NCBI RefSeq assembly: GCF_001550155.1
Contig: NZ_LRUF01000024.1
Span: forward strand, 410,648 to 474,647
DNA: 64,000 nt
Direction of reading: 5' to 3'
From: Pseudoalteromonas arabiensis
GTDB taxonomy: Bacteria; Pseudomonadota; Gammaproteobacteria; Enterobacterales; Alteromonadaceae
Below the pieces are notes generated by a model that saw only the letters and a list, made by a program, of their open reading frames with translations, searched no databases and was not told the DNA's origin. Positions 18,147 to 27,736 of this stretch are shown here, piece by piece. Positions within the stretch are counted from its first letter, which is position 1; each line of letters starts with the position of its first letter. The position numbers were made by a program, and so were the translations under genes.

Positions 18147-18175
18147 GTTGAACTTTCCCTTACATATCCCCATAT
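18147..18175 (+). promoter_or_regulatory. Sigma32 (RpoH) heat-shock promoter of lon
   Basis: GTTGAAC at 18147-18153 is followed after 14 bases by a perfect CCCCATAT at 18168-18175. This matches the RpoH consensus CTTGAAA-N13/14-CCCCATNT closely, and lon is a classic RpoH gene. The lon start is 43 bases downstream. Confidence 0.85.
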
Positions 18176-18218
18176 ACTTGAGTAATCTTTAAAATAAATG
18201 AAGTGCGAAGAGAATATA

Positions 18219-20579
18219 ATGACGCTTGAGAGAACAGATCGAGTCGAAATCCCCGTGTTGGCACTGCGCGATGTCGTGGTCTATCCACACATGGTGATCC
18301 CGCTTTTTGTTGGTCGTGAAAAATCAATAAAATGCCTAGAAGCGGCGATGGACAAGGACAAACAAATTTTCCTAGTGGCGCAAAAAGACGCCTCAGTTGA
18401 TGATCCGCAGCAAGATGATATTTACCGTGTGGGTACTATTGCCACAGTACTTCAGTTATTAAAGCTACCTGATGGCACCGTTAAAGTGCTTGTCGAAGGA
18501 ACACAACGCGCAAGTGTAGAGAAGTTTCTAGATAATGATGATTTCTTTGTTGCAGAAGCGCAGTTCATTGAATCAAGCCATATCGACGAGCAAGAACAAG
18601 ATATCTTCATTCGCAGCGCAATCAGCCAGTTTGAAGGCTATGTAAAGCTAAATAAGAAAATTCCACCAGAAGTACTTACTTCTGTGTCAGGTATCGATGA
18701 AGCTGCACGTCTGGCTGATACTATGGCGGCACATATGCCACTTAAGGTACCTGAAAAGCAAAAAGTGCTTGAGATTGCCGATGTAACAGAGCGTCTTGAG
18801 TACTTAATGGCGTTGATGGAAGGCGAGATAGATTTATTGCAAGTTGAGAAGAAAATTCGTACCCGCGTGAAAAAGCAGATGGAAAAATCGCAGCGCGAGT
18901 ATTACCTCAACGAGCAAATGAAAGCCATCCAAAAAGAACTCGGTGAGCTTGATGATGTACCGGATGAATTCGAAGCGCTGAAAAAGCGTATTGAAGAGTC
19001 GGGCATGCCAAAAGAAGCACAAGAAAAAGCGAACGCTGAGCTTGCTAAGTTAAAAATGATGTCGCCAATGTCGGCAGAAGCGACTGTTGTGCGCTCGTAC
19101 ATTGATACATTAATCAATGTGCCTTGGAAAAAACGCTCAAAAGTGAAAAAAGACTTAGCGGGTGCGCAAAAGATTCTAGATACCGACCATTACGGCTTAG
19201 ATAAAGTGAAAGAACGCATTATTGAGTATCTTGCTGTGCAGCAACGTACCAATAAGTTAAAAGGCCCTATTTTATGTTTAGTAGGACCTCCAGGTGTGGG
19301 TAAAACCTCATTGGGTCAGTCAATCGCGCGTTCTACAGGCCGTAAATATGTGCGTATGGCATTAGGCGGCGTACGTGATGAAGCTGAAATCCGTGGTCAC
19401 CGCCGTACTTACATTGGCTCTATGCCTGGCAAGTTAATCCAGAATATGACCAAAGTGGGTGTGAAGAATCCATTATTCTTATTAGATGAAATTGATAAGA
19501 TGTCATCGGATATGCGCGGAGACCCTGCTTCAGCATTACTTGAGGTGCTCGATCCAGAGCAAAATAGCCATTTTGCTGATCATTACCTTGAAGTGGATTA
19601 CGACTTATCAGATGTTATGTTTGTTGCCACCTCAAACAGCTTTAATATCCCAGGTCCATTACTGGATCGTATGGAAGTGATTCGTTTATCGGGTTATACC
19701 GAAGATGAAAAGCTGAATATCGCAAAACAACACTTAATTCCAAAACAAGTGAAGCGTAACGGTTTAAAAGAGTCTGAGGTTGAGATAGCAGACAGTGCGA
19801 TTATTGGTATTATTCGTTATTACACACGCGAAGCGGGCGTTCGTAACTTAGAACGTGAAGTATCAAAACTATGCCGTAAAGCGGTTAAGAATATCTTGCT
19901 TGATAAAGGCACCAAAAAGGTACTTATCGACGATAACAACCTTGAAGAATTCTTAGGTGTACAACGCTTTGACTATGGTAAAGCAGAAGATGGTGACCGC
20001 ATTGGCCAAGTAACGGGCCTTGCGTGGACTGAAGTAGGTGGAGATTTACTGACTATCGAATCAGCTGCCGTACCGGGTAAAGGCAAGCTAACTTATACCG
20101 GTTCTTTGGGTGATGTAATGCAAGAGTCAATTCAGGCAGCGATGACGGTCGTTCGTAATCGTGCTGAGAAACTACGCATTAATAGCGACTTTTACGAAAA
20201 GCGTGATATTCATGTGCATGTACCTGAAGGCGCAACACCAAAAGATGGCCCAAGTGCGGGTATTGCCATGGTGACAGGCTTAGTATCGAGCTTAACTGGG
20301 AACCCTGTACGCTCTGATGTCGCCATGACTGGTGAAATTACGCTTCGCGGTGAAGTATTACCAATTGGCGGCCTTAAAGAAAAGCTACTTGCAGCACATC
20401 GTGGTGGAATTAAAACTGTTATTATTCCAAAAATTAACGAACGTGACTTAAAAGAGATCCCTGATAACGTATTAGAGGGCCTTGAAATTCACCCAGTTAC
20501 TTGGATTGATGACGTTTTAAAACTGGCTTTAAAGCACCCAGTTGAGAGTTTTTCTGTCGAAACTGAAAAAAACCAGTAA
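18219..20579 (+). CDS. lon: ATP-dependent Lon protease
   Basis: Homohexameric AAA+ serine-lysine protease that degrades misfolded and short-lived regulatory proteins. From the ATG at 18219, which has a GAAGAG site upstream, the protein is 786 residues and begins [18 protein letters not shown]; an in-frame ATG seven codons earlier is possible. It has the N-terminal LON substrate domain, Walker A GPPGVGKT near residue 356, and the catalytic Ser in DGPSAG at about residue 679, with the Lys of the dyad in the following [10 protein letters not shown] segment. Confidence 0.96.
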   Translation: MTLERTDRVEIPVLALRDVVVYPHMVIPLFVGREKSIKCLEAAMDKDKQIFLVAQKDASVDDPQQDDIYRVGTIATVLQLLKLPDGTVKVLVEGTQRASVEKFLDNDDFFVAEAQFIESSHIDEQEQDIFIRSAISQFEGYVKLNKKIPPEVLTSVSGIDEAARLADTMAAHMPLKVPEKQKVLEIADVTERLEYLMALMEGEIDLLQVEKKIRTRVKKQMEKSQREYYLNEQMKAIQKELGELDDVPDEFEALKKRIEESGMPKEAQEKANAELAKLKMMSPMSAEATVVRSYIDTLINVPWKKRSKVKKDLAGAQKILDTDHYGLDKVKERIIEYLAVQQRTNKLKGPILCLVGPPGVGKTSLGQSIARSTGRKYVRMALGGVRDEAEIRGHRRTYIGSMPGKLIQNMTKVGVKNPLFLLDEIDKMSSDMRGDPASALLEVLDPEQNSHFADHYLEVDYDLSDVMFVATSNSFNIPGPLLDRMEVIRLSGYTEDEKLNIAKQHLIPKQVKRNGLKESEVEIADSAIIGIIRYYTREAGVRNLEREVSKLCRKAVKNILLDKGTKKVLIDDNNLEEFLGVQRFDYGKAEDGDRIGQVTGLAWTEVGGDLLTIESAAVPGKGKLTYTGSLGDVMQESIQAAMTVVRNRAEKLRINSDFYEKRDIHVHVPEGATPKDGPSAGIAMVTGLVSSLTGNPVRSDVAMTGEITLRGEVLPIGGLKEKLLAAHRGGIKTVIIPKINERDLKEIPDNVLEGLEIHPVTWIDDVLKLALKHPVESFSVETEKNQ

Positions 20580-20652
20580 AAAACCGCAAAAAAGTGCATT
20601 TAGGGGCTTTTCAAATACCAAAGGTATGATAAGTTAAGCACTAGTTTTCAAG

Positions 20653-20674
20653 CCTAGGCCTTATGTGGCCTAGG
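20653..20674 (+). other. Stem-loop downstream of lon
   Basis: CCTAGGCC (20653-20660) pairs perfectly with GGCCTAGG (20667-20674) around six bases. There is no T-run after it, so it may protect the lon 3' end or act as an incomplete terminator rather than a strong stop. Confidence 0.45.
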
Positions 20675-20790
20675 GTTGAGAAAAATATAATAAACTGAGC
20701 ATAAACTTAATTTGCTCATAAATTTTCAAAACAGTGATGTTAATTTAAAAACAATCGCTCTTGATAATAACAATGAAAGAGGATGATATT

Positions 20791-21063
20791 GTGAATAAAT
20801 CTCAATTAATCGATCAAATCGCAGCTGATGCTGACATTTCTAAAGCGGCTGCTGGTCGTGCACTAGATTCATTCATCGAGGCTGTTTCAGGCGCTCTTAA
20901 AGATGGCGATTCAGTAGCGCTAGTTGGCTTTGGTACTTTCTCTGTACGTGAGCGCGCAGCACGTTCAGGCCGTAACCCGCAAACTGGTGAAACTATCCAG
21001 ATTGCTGCAGCAAATATTCCTTCTTTCAAAGCAGGTAAAGCGCTGAAAGACGCAGTAAACTAA
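20791..21063 (+). CDS. hupB: DNA-binding protein HU-beta
   Basis: Small nucleoid protein that bends and compacts DNA. I start at the GTG at 20791 because it gives the exact 90-residue HU length ([20 protein letters not shown]) and sits seven bases after AGAGGA; an upstream in-frame ATG at 20773 would add six residues foreign to the family. The DNA-intercalating arm motif RNPQTGE is at about 61-67. Position between lon and ppiD matches E. coli hupB. Confidence 0.95.
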   Translation: MNKSQLIDQIAADADISKAAAGRALDSFIEAVSGALKDGDSVALVGFGTFSVRERAARSGRNPQTGETIQIAAANIPSFKAGKALKDAVN

Positions 21064-21087
21064 TCAACACACGATTAGTTAGGTGAA

Positions 21088-21123
21088 AGATACTTAATTG
21101 CACTTAGATCAAATTAAGTATCT
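21088..21123 (+). other. 12-bp stem-loop in the hupB 3' region
   Basis: AGATACTTAATT (21088-21099) pairs perfectly with AATTAAGTATCT (21112-21123) around a 12-base loop. It lies between the hupB stop and the true terminator, giving the transcript two 3' hairpins in a row. Confidence 0.6.
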
Positions 21124-21146
21124 TAGCGCCAGTTACTTCAAGTGGA

Positions 21147-21177
21147 AAAGCGTATCTGGTAAGATACGCTTTTTTTA
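21147..21177 (+). terminator. Rho-independent terminator after hupB
   Basis: AAAGCGTATCT (21147-21157) pairs with AGATACGCTTT (21162-21172) around GGTA, followed by a T-run through 21177. Confidence 0.9.
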
Positions 21178-21263
21178 CATGAGCAGGGTTGATACCAAGC
21201 CGCAATGATACTTCATTAAGCTAATTGGTATAATTTTTACCTGATCAGAATAGAGATAAATAA

Positions 21264-23165
21264 ATGCTTGAGAAAATCAGAGAAGGTTCGCAGGGACCTG
21301 CAGCCAAAATTATTTTAGGCGCGGTGATTTTATCTTTTGCTTTAGCTGGGATTGGTGGTTATTTAGGACAAACCACAGAGCAGCCCGTTGCAGAAGTAAA
21401 TGGAGTTAAAATTAGCCAAACCGAGTTCAGCCGTGCGTACCAAAACGAACGCAGCCGTTTAGAGCAACAATTTGGTGAATACTTCGCACAAATCGCTGCC
21501 GATCCAAATTACATGGCGCAAATTCGTCAAGGTGTCATCGACCGTTTAGTACAACAAGAATTGCAAACTCAACTAGCGGCAGAATTGGGTCTTCGCGTCA
21601 GTGATGAAAGTATTCGTAAAGCTATTTTAGAAATGCCTTACTTCCAAGTTGGCGGCCAATTTAGCAATGACCGTTACTTACAAGTTATTCGTCAAATGAA
21701 CTTCCAACCAGACGCTTTTCGTGAGTATTTACGTGAAGATATGACACGCAGCCAATTGGTTGGTGCAGTGGCGGGCAGTGATTTTGTTTTAGAAAACGAA
21801 TTAAATAATACTGTAGCGCTGCAACAACAAACACGTAGCATTGATTATGTGGTTGTTGATAAAGAGTCTTTGCAAGAGGGTATTGAAGTCACTGAGCAAG
21901 AGATTGCGGATTACTACGACTTAAACCAACCGCAGTTTTTGTCACCAGAGCAAGTATCGGTAAGCTATATTGACCTAAATGCAGCAAATCTTGAATTAGA
22001 TTCAAGTGTCTCTGAAGATGACGTAAAAGCATACTATGACCAAAACAGCGCACAATACGTTGAGCCTGAAAAACGTCGTGTTTCGCATATCTTAATTGAT
22101 AACAGTGAAGATGATGATGCCGCAAAAGCGAAAGCTGAAGAGCTATTAACACAGCTTAATAACGGTGCCGATTTTGCTGAATTAGCTGAATCATCATCTG
22201 ATGATGTTGTTAGCGCTGAAATGGGCGGTGACTTAGATTGGATTGAACGCGACATGATGGACCCCGCGTTTGAAGACGCAACTTATGCTCTTGAAAATAA
22301 AGGTGACATATCAGGCGTTGTAGAATCAGAATTTGGTTATCACATCATTAAGCTTACTGACATCCAAACACAGCAAGTAAAACCGTATGCAGACGTAAAA
22401 GATGAACTTCGCGCTGAACTTGAACGCTCTAAGAAAGTTAATGCGTTTTATGAGAAGCAAACTCAAATGGGTGAACTTGCGTTTGAAATTTCAGATACTT
22501 TAACAGATGCCGCAGATGTAGCTGGCGTAGAAGTACAAAAAACGGAACTTGTTACACGTAATGCGTTACCTGAACCGCTAAACAACCCTCAAGTAGTTGC
22601 TGCCATTTTCTCACCTGAAGTGTTAGAAGATCGCATGAACTCAGAAGTGATTGAAGTCGGTGATGAGCATGCTATCGTTGTGCGTGTAAACGATCATAAA
22701 GCGGCTACAACTAAACCGCTAGAAGACGTTTCTGAGCAAATCAAAGCAACATTAGTAGCACAAAAAGCATCGGAACTTGCTAAAGAAAAAGCACGTACTC
22801 TGTATGCTGATATTGAAGCTGGAAAGAGCTTAAATGATGTAGCAACGGCTGAAGGACTAACTGTTCGTCAAGAAGCTGCGCTTGCTCGCCAAGCTTATAC
22901 GGTGTCGCCTGCAATTGTTCAACAAGCATTTAAAATGGCACACCCTGAAGATAAGCCAGTTGTTGATGTTGTTGACCTAAGCAATGGTGATACAGCAATC
23001 GTTGCATTAAAAGCTGTTAATGAAGCACCTAAAGCTGAAATTAATGAGCAACAAAAGCAAAATATCACCATGGCTCAAGTGAATAAAAACTACATGGTAT
23101 TTATTGCTGCACTTAAAGCGCAAGCTGATATTCAGGTACCAAAAGTGGTTCAAGCTGCTGAATAA
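21264..23165 (+). CDS. ppiD: Periplasmic folding chaperone PpiD
   Basis: Membrane-anchored chaperone at the exit of the SecYEG channel. The 633-residue protein has one N-terminal membrane segment (about 16-34), a SurA-like N-terminal chaperone region with the signature VAEVNGVKISQTEF (about 42-55), a parvulin domain (about 265-360, with RRVSHILI and GGDLDWIERDMMDPAFEDA), and a C-terminal chaperone part. Parvulin activity in PpiD is usually weak or absent. It follows hupB as in E. coli and ends in a terminator. Confidence 0.94.
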   Translation: MLEKIREGSQGPAAKIILGAVILSFALAGIGGYLGQTTEQPVAEVNGVKISQTEFSRAYQNERSRLEQQFGEYFAQIAADPNYMAQIRQGVIDRLVQQELQTQLAAELGLRVSDESIRKAILEMPYFQVGGQFSNDRYLQVIRQMNFQPDAFREYLREDMTRSQLVGAVAGSDFVLENELNNTVALQQQTRSIDYVVVDKESLQEGIEVTEQEIADYYDLNQPQFLSPEQVSVSYIDLNAANLELDSSVSEDDVKAYYDQNSAQYVEPEKRRVSHILIDNSEDDDAAKAKAEELLTQLNNGADFAELAESSSDDVVSAEMGGDLDWIERDMMDPAFEDATYALENKGDISGVVESEFGYHIIKLTDIQTQQVKPYADVKDELRAELERSKKVNAFYEKQTQMGELAFEISDTLTDAADVAGVEVQKTELVTRNALPEPLNNPQVVAAIFSPEVLEDRMNSEVIEVGDEHAIVVRVNDHKAATTKPLEDVSEQIKATLVAQKASELAKEKARTLYADIEAGKSLNDVATAEGLTVRQEAALARQAYTVSPAIVQQAFKMAHPEDKPVVDVVDLSNGDTAIVALKAVNEAPKAEINEQQKQNITMAQVNKNYMVFIAALKAQADIQVPKVVQAAE

Positions 23166-23184
23166 GTAGCAAAACGACTTAAGT

Positions 23185-23209
23185 AAAAGGCGCCTCTGGC
23201 GCCTTTTTT
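23185..23209 (+). terminator. Rho-independent terminator after ppiD
   Basis: AAAAGGCGCC (23185-23194) pairs with GGCGCCTTTT (23198-23207) around a TCT loop, followed by further T residues. Confidence 0.9.
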
Positions 23210-23232
23210 GTTACCACAGAGAAGGAGTAATT

Positions 23233-23631
23233 ATGCAATATAGTTTTATTGAGCAACTGCCGAGTGCCGAAGAATACTGTGAAATGCGCCGCAAAGCGGG
23301 TTTGTCGGCTCGTTCACTCGCGGCGGCTAGAGCAGGTTTACCAAATTCTCTTTATGCTATTTGTATCCGCAAAGACGAAAAGCTGATTGGTATGGGGCGT
23401 GTAATTGGCGATGGTGGTTGTAATTTTGAAGTGGTTGATATTGCTGTGGCACCTGACTACCAAGGGCAAGGCTTAGGCAGAGTGATTATGAAACATGTTG
23501 ACCGTTACATTGAATCGGCAGCCTTTGAGGGCAGCTATGTCACAATGGTGGCTGATAAACCAGGTTTTTACGAAAAGCTTGGCTACAAGTTTGTCGCGCC
23601 ACAAAGCCAAGGGATGTATAAAAAGTTTTGA
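23233..23631 (+). CDS. GNAT family N-acetyltransferase
   Basis: A 132-residue acetyltransferase of the GNAT fold, probably transferring acetyl from acetyl-CoA to a small-molecule or protein amine. The acetyl-CoA pyrophosphate loop is seen in VAPDYQGQGLGRVIM (about 73-87), and the C-terminal motif GFYEKLGYKF (about 113-122) is typical. An AAGGAG ribosome site precedes the ATG. Its stop overlaps the start of the cupin gene by four bases, so the two are translationally coupled. Substrate unknown. Confidence 0.85.
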   Translation: MQYSFIEQLPSAEEYCEMRRKAGLSARSLAAARAGLPNSLYAICIRKDEKLIGMGRVIGDGGCNFEVVDIAVAPDYQGQGLGRVIMKHVDRYIESAAFEGSYVTMVADKPGFYEKLGYKFVAPQSQGMYKKF

Positions 23632-23969
23632 GTATCGTAGACAAACACAGCGCAGAGCATTACACATGGGGTAACAATTGCGACGGTTGGCATTTGGTAA
23701 AGTCTAATGCACTGAGTGTAATTCAAGAACATGTTCCTGTGGGTGGAGCTGAAGTAAAGCACTACCACAAGCATGCAGAGCAATTTTTCTTCGTGCTTAG
23801 TGGTTGTGCCACTATCGAGCTTGATGGGCAAATACACCAACTGACTGCGCAACAAGGTTTGCATGTAACTGCTGGCCGAGTTCATCAGCTAACTAATCAA
23901 GGTACTGAACCATTACATTTTATCGTTACATCAACACCACCAAGCCATGGTGACAGAATTGATGTGTAA
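23628..23969 (+). CDS. Small cupin-domain protein
   Basis: A 113-residue single-domain cupin (double-stranded beta-helix). Metal-ligand motif 1 is HYHKHAEQFFFVLSGCATIELDG (about 45-67) with the usual His-x-His and Glu; motif 2 is near GRVHQLTNQG (about 83-92). The start is TTG within the stop region of the GNAT gene (TTGA overlap). Small cupins of this type may be sugar-binding, dioxygenases or isomerases; none can be chosen from the sequence. Coupling to the acetyltransferase suggests a shared substrate. Confidence 0.8.
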   Translation: MSIVDKHSAEHYTWGNNCDGWHLVKSNALSVIQEHVPVGGAEVKHYHKHAEQFFFVLSGCATIELDGQIHQLTAQQGLHVTAGRVHQLTNQGTEPLHFIVTSTPPSHGDRIDV

Positions 23970-24022
23970 AAGCCGAGGGGAAAGAGTAAGGTTAATTGAG
24001 TGATCAAATCACCCGCATAGGA

Positions 24023-24069
24023 GGCGTTTTAACGCCGAACCAAACTGATAGCTGACAGCTCACTATCAG
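24023..24069. terminator. Paired stem-loops between the cupin gene and sapF
   Basis: GGCGTT-TT-AACGCC (24023-24036) is followed by CTGATAG (24045-24051) pairing with CTATCAG (24063-24069); the latter arm overlaps the sapF stop codon. Both lie between convergent genes, but neither has a clean T-run, so terminator function is a guess. Confidence 0.35.
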
Positions 24070-24827
24070 CAATTCAACAGCTTCTGTGTTACTTTTGATT
24101 GTGGATCTTGGAAGATTGCTTCAGTTTGCCCGTACTCAACAATTTCACCATGATCGAGTACCACGAGTTGGTCGCTAATATGGCGGACTAAACTTAAATG
24201 ATGCGTAATCAGTACATAGCTCAAGCCCGTATCTTTTTGTAAACGTAGTAATAAGTTTACCGTTTGTGCGCGTACAGACGGGTCTAGAGACGATAAAGCC
24301 TCATCGAGAACTACAACCTTAGGGTCTAGAATTAAAGCGCGTGCAAGCGCTATGCGTTGCAACTGGCCACTACTAAACATGTGTGGGTAATAATGCTGAT
24401 GATCTAATAGCAAACCCACTTTTGCGAGAGTCTGCTTTATTTTTTCTTCACGTTCATCTTTGTTTAAATCAGTGTTGTACTGTAAGCAGTCATTGAGCAT
24501 ATCGCCAATCGTTAAACCAGGATTGAGTGAAGCTTCAGAGTCTTGGAATATCAATCTTATATGACGACAGTCGTTATCACGTAAGCCATCATTTTCAATA
24601 ATATTACCGTCCAGTAAAATTTGCCCTTTGTCGGCATTGTCGGCTCCAGCAAGTAGCTTAGCAAGGGTGCTTTTGCCTGAACCTGTTTCACCAATAATCG
24701 CAATGGTTTCGCCTTGACTTAAGCAGAACGAAATATTTTTTAGTACTGAAAAGCGTTTACGTGAGAATAACCCTGCACGTAAATTAAAACTCTTTGATAA
24801 CGCTTGAACTTTTAACAGAGGTTGCAT
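24066..24827 (-). CDS. sapF: Peptide/putrescine-type ABC transporter ATP-binding protein SapF
   Basis: Second ATPase of the SapABCDF system, 253 residues. Walker A GETGSGKS is at 46-53, the signature region reads SSGQLQRIALARALI (about 161-175), and Walker B VVLDEALSSLD follows. SapF has the OppF-like fold without the extra zinc-binding tail. Its start codon shares one base with the sapD stop, so the genes are coupled. In E. coli the BCDF part has been linked to putrescine export, in pathogens to antimicrobial peptide resistance. Confidence 0.88.
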   Translation of the reverse strand: MQPLLKVQALSKSFNLRAGLFSRKRFSVLKNISFCLSQGETIAIIGETGSGKSTLAKLLAGADNADKGQILLDGNIIENDGLRDNDCRHIRLIFQDSEASLNPGLTIGDMLNDCLQYNTDLNKDEREEKIKQTLAKVGLLLDHQHYYPHMFSSGQLQRIALARALILDPKVVVLDEALSSLDPSVRAQTVNLLLRLQKDTGLSYVLITHHLSLVRHISDQLVVLDHGEIVEYGQTEAIFQDPQSKVTQKLLNC

Positions 24828-25819
24828 TATTTCATCGCCTTAATGAGGGGGAAATGGCAAGCATAACTGTGGCTATGATGTTTAGTCAGCTTAGGTGTTA
24901 CAACACATGCTTTTTGTGCTTGTGGACAACGTGGCCCCAAACGGCAACCTATAGGTAAGTGCTGCAAGGTCGGAATAGTGCCTTTTAATGCATAAAACGG
25001 CTCTTTGTGGGCAAGGCCTTGCTCATAATCAGGTAAGCTCTTCAAAAGTGCTTGAGTATACGGGTGGTGAGGCTGACTAAAAATACGATTAGTCGGGCCT
25101 GCTTCAACCATCTGTCCGCAATATAGAACGTGCATACCATGCGACCACTCGAAGATCTCTTCCAGTTCATGAGAGATCATTAGTATCGACATGTTTTTTA
25201 GCTGGTTTAAGCTCTTTAGTAACCTGAATACCTGTGCACGGGTGGTGCTTTCAAGTGCAGTTGTCGGCTCATCAGCGATAAGTAATTTAGGAGTACGGGC
25301 AATGGCCATCGCTATCATCACTTTTTGGCAGATCCCCTCAGAAAGTTCATGAGGGTAGCTGTCGAGCACCTTTTTATGATCTTTGATACCCACTTTGTGG
25401 ATCAATGCTTTTACTCTGTCTCTACGTTGTCTATTACGCTTTAAAAAAAAGCCACTGGTCGCTTGTGCGGGCAGGGTTTCAGCTATTTGATCAAATATTT
25501 TGGCTGTAGGGTCAAGACAGCGGCTGGGGTCTTGGTAGATCATTGCAATATCTTGACCGACTAGCTTCCTGCGTTGTTCTGTCGACAAGCGCATTAAATC
25601 AACGCCGCGCCAATGCATTCTATCTGCTGTGATATGCCAGCGCTTATTTAAAACTCCAACAATCGCTTTTGCAATTAAGCTTTTTCCTGAGCCAGATTCA
25701 CCGACAAGAGCATGAACTTCGCCTTCTTTTAATGCTAAGCTGACCTTATCAACTGCACGAATTACTGTGTCAGAAGTGCGTAACTCTATCGTGAGATTGC
25801 GAATATCGAGTAATTGCAT
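24827..25819 (-). CDS. sapD: ABC transporter ATP-binding protein SapD
   Basis: First ATPase of the Sap system, 330 residues, OppD-like. Walker A GESGSGKS lies at 40-47. The signature is the unusual LSEGICQKVMIAMAIA instead of LSGGQ, a feature shared with SapD of enterobacteria, which supports SapD over OppD or DppD. The C-terminal oligopeptide-transporter extension ends with Cys residues in CRLGPRCPQAQKAC. In E. coli, SapD also supports Trk potassium uptake. It is packed two bases after sapC. Confidence 0.9.
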   Translation of the reverse strand: MQLLDIRNLTIELRTSDTVIRAVDKVSLALKEGEVHALVGESGSGKSLIAKAIVGVLNKRWHITADRMHWRGVDLMRLSTEQRRKLVGQDIAMIYQDPSRCLDPTAKIFDQIAETLPAQATSGFFLKRNRQRRDRVKALIHKVGIKDHKKVLDSYPHELSEGICQKVMIAMAIARTPKLLIADEPTTALESTTRAQVFRLLKSLNQLKNMSILMISHELEEIFEWSHGMHVLYCGQMVEAGPTNRIFSQPHHPYTQALLKSLPDYEQGLAHKEPFYALKGTIPTLQHLPIGCRLGPRCPQAQKACVVTPKLTKHHSHSYACHFPLIKAMK

Positions 25820-25821
25820 AG

Positions 25822-26715
25822 TTATTCAGCCTTACGTTCTTTAAGCACTTGGCGCAGACCATCACCTACTAAATTGGTAGACAGGACCGCTAGAAATAAT
25901 AATACGCCTGGCAGGCCAACAGTCCAAGGGGCAAGATAAATTAAACCTAGGTTTTCAGCTAAAATTGCTCCCCATTCTGTAGTCGGAGGTTGTGCACCTA
26001 GCTTTAAAAAACCTAGCGCTGAAATATCGAGTATTGCTGTCGACAAAGCCATGGTAAAAATAACCACGATATGTTCGTAAATATTTGGAAAAATACCGCG
26101 TGCTAAAATATGCCAATTAGATGCGCCGTCGAGTTTAAAAGCGGTAATGTAGTCTTTGCTTAGCTCTTCAACAATTAAATTCCTTACCGAATGAATAAAT
26201 TGTGGTAATAAGGCTAAGATAATCGCCCAAACTGTATTCATTAAACCAGGGCCAAGAATTGCGATGATAATTATCGCCAGTAACAGTGATGGGATAGATA
26301 ACGTGATATCGAGTAAGTGATTCAAAAAGCTTGAGCGAATACCATGACTAATACCAGCAAATGTACCGACTAATACACCTATAACAGTGGTAATTAGTGC
26401 AGCAACAACAGATAGGCCAAAGGTATAAGTTGCCCCGTTCATTAAACGTGACAATACATCTCGGCCTAAATCGTCAGTACCTAACAAAAACCTAACATCG
26501 CCAGCATCATGCCAAGAAGGAGGTAGTAATAAAGCATCGCTATGCTGCTGATTCACGCCGTAAGGCGCAAGGAGTGGAGCGGATGCAGCAAGTAATGCAA
26601 GTGCTATAAACAGCCACAAACCAACTAGTGCAGGGTGATTTGTTTTAAACTTTCGCCAAAACCGCGCTAGTGGCGATTTATTCGACTCTTCAGAGAATAA
26701 ATTAAACTTTGCCAT
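25822..26715 (-). CDS. sapC: ABC transporter permease SapC
   Basis: Inner membrane permease of the DppC/OppC family, 297 residues. An N-terminal cytoplasmic stretch and first helix (about 29-50) are followed by GTDDLGRDVLSRLMNGA, the diagnostic motif of this permease class, and about five more helices. The EAA-type loop that contacts the ATPases is in the DYITAFKLDGASNWHILARGI region. Its start overlaps the end of sapB by 14 bases. Confidence 0.9.
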   Translation of the reverse strand: MAKFNLFSEESNKSPLARFWRKFKTNHPALVGLWLFIALALLAASAPLLAPYGVNQQHSDALLLPPSWHDAGDVRFLLGTDDLGRDVLSRLMNGATYTFGLSVVAALITTVIGVLVGTFAGISHGIRSSFLNHLLDITLSIPSLLLAIIIIAILGPGLMNTVWAIILALLPQFIHSVRNLIVEELSKDYITAFKLDGASNWHILARGIFPNIYEHIVVIFTMALSTAILDISALGFLKLGAQPPTTEWGAILAENLGLIYLAPWTVGLPGVLLFLAVLSTNLVGDGLRQVLKERKAE

Positions 26716-27736
26716 GTGCTTGGTTCCGCGATAATGGATCGAATAACGTATATGTTAGTTCGGCGACTATGGTAGCCAAAATAACAAACATAGACACAGC
26801 GAGTAAGCCACCTTGAATAGCTGGGTAGTCACGTTGATAAATACTGTCGATTAGCCAGCGACCAATACCTGGCCAAGAGAAAATAACTTCCGTTATCATT
26901 GCCAGCGTTATCAAGGTACTAAACTGTAGACCAATTTGCTTGATTACAGGCAGTAATGCATTACGTAGTGCATGGTGAATAATTAATTGCGCACGGTTTA
27001 AGCCTTTTGCACGGGCTGTTTTAATATAGCTTTGATCGAGCACTTTGAGCATTGAATCACGGGTAAAGCGAACCAATACTGTTGTTGGATACATGGCTAA
27101 CACGATGGTTGGTAAGGTCAAGTGATGCAGCGCATCTAAAAATGCCATGCCATGATAAGGGAAATCATCGGCAATAATGTCAATGAGGATAAAGCCCGTA
27201 ACGGGCTCTACTTCGTAGAGTAACCCCATTCGGCCTGACATTGGAAACCAGCCTAATTGTAGTGAAAACACCATAATTAGTAATAGAGCTAGCCAAAATA
27301 CAGGCATTGAATAGCCAACTAAGGTTCCTGAGTTAATTAATTTATCGGGCCAACGTTTATAATAAGCCGCCGCTAATATTCCGCCAGGTACACCCACTAA
27401 CACAGACACAATAAGTGCGTAGGTGCTTAGTTCAAGAGTAGCAGGAAACAAATCTATAATATGCGTAAAGACACTTTCTCCCGATGCAAAAGAGATGCCC
27501 CAGTCACCCTGCATAATCCGTTCTAAAAATGCAAAATATTGTATTACATAATTTTCGCTAAAATGAAACTTCGCTTCAAGTGCATTTGTTTGAGAAAAAG
27601 TACTATTAGTAACGCCACTCAAGTTGGTCAGTGCATCACCTGGGAATAAAAAGCTTAACGAAAAAGTGAAGACACTCAATGTTAACATCATGAATAATAA
27701 TAGCGCTAAACGGCGAAGAATATAGTCCAGAATCAT
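26702..27736 (-). CDS. sapB: ABC transporter permease SapB
   Basis: Inner membrane permease of the DppB/OppB family, 344 residues with six predicted helices. The start MILDYILRRLALLLFMMLTLSVFTF is the usual N-terminal anchor, and SYIKTARAKGLNRAQLIIHHALRNALLPV is the EAA coupling loop. It overlaps sapA by one base and sapC by 14, so the operon is tightly coupled. Confidence 0.9.
   Translation of the reverse strand: MILDYILRRLALLLFMMLTLSVFTFSLSFLFPGDALTNLSGVTNSTFSQTNALEAKFHFSENYVIQYFAFLERIMQGDWGISFASGESVFTHIIDLFPATLELSTYALIVSVLVGVPGGILAAAYYKRWPDKLINSGTLVGYSMPVFWLALLLIMVFSLQLGWFPMSGRMGLLYEVEPVTGFILIDIIADDFPYHGMAFLDALHHLTLPTIVLAMYPTTVLVRFTRDSMLKVLDQSYIKTARAKGLNRAQLIIHHALRNALLPVIKQIGLQFSTLITLAMITEVIFSWPGIGRWLIDSIYQRDYPAIQGGLLAVSMFVILATIVAELTYTLFDPLSRNQAHGKV

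Noticed and set aside
20773..20790. Upstream ATG as the hupB start
   Set aside because: It would add six residues not found in HU proteins, while GTG 20791 gives the exact 90-residue length and sits seven bases after AGAGGA.
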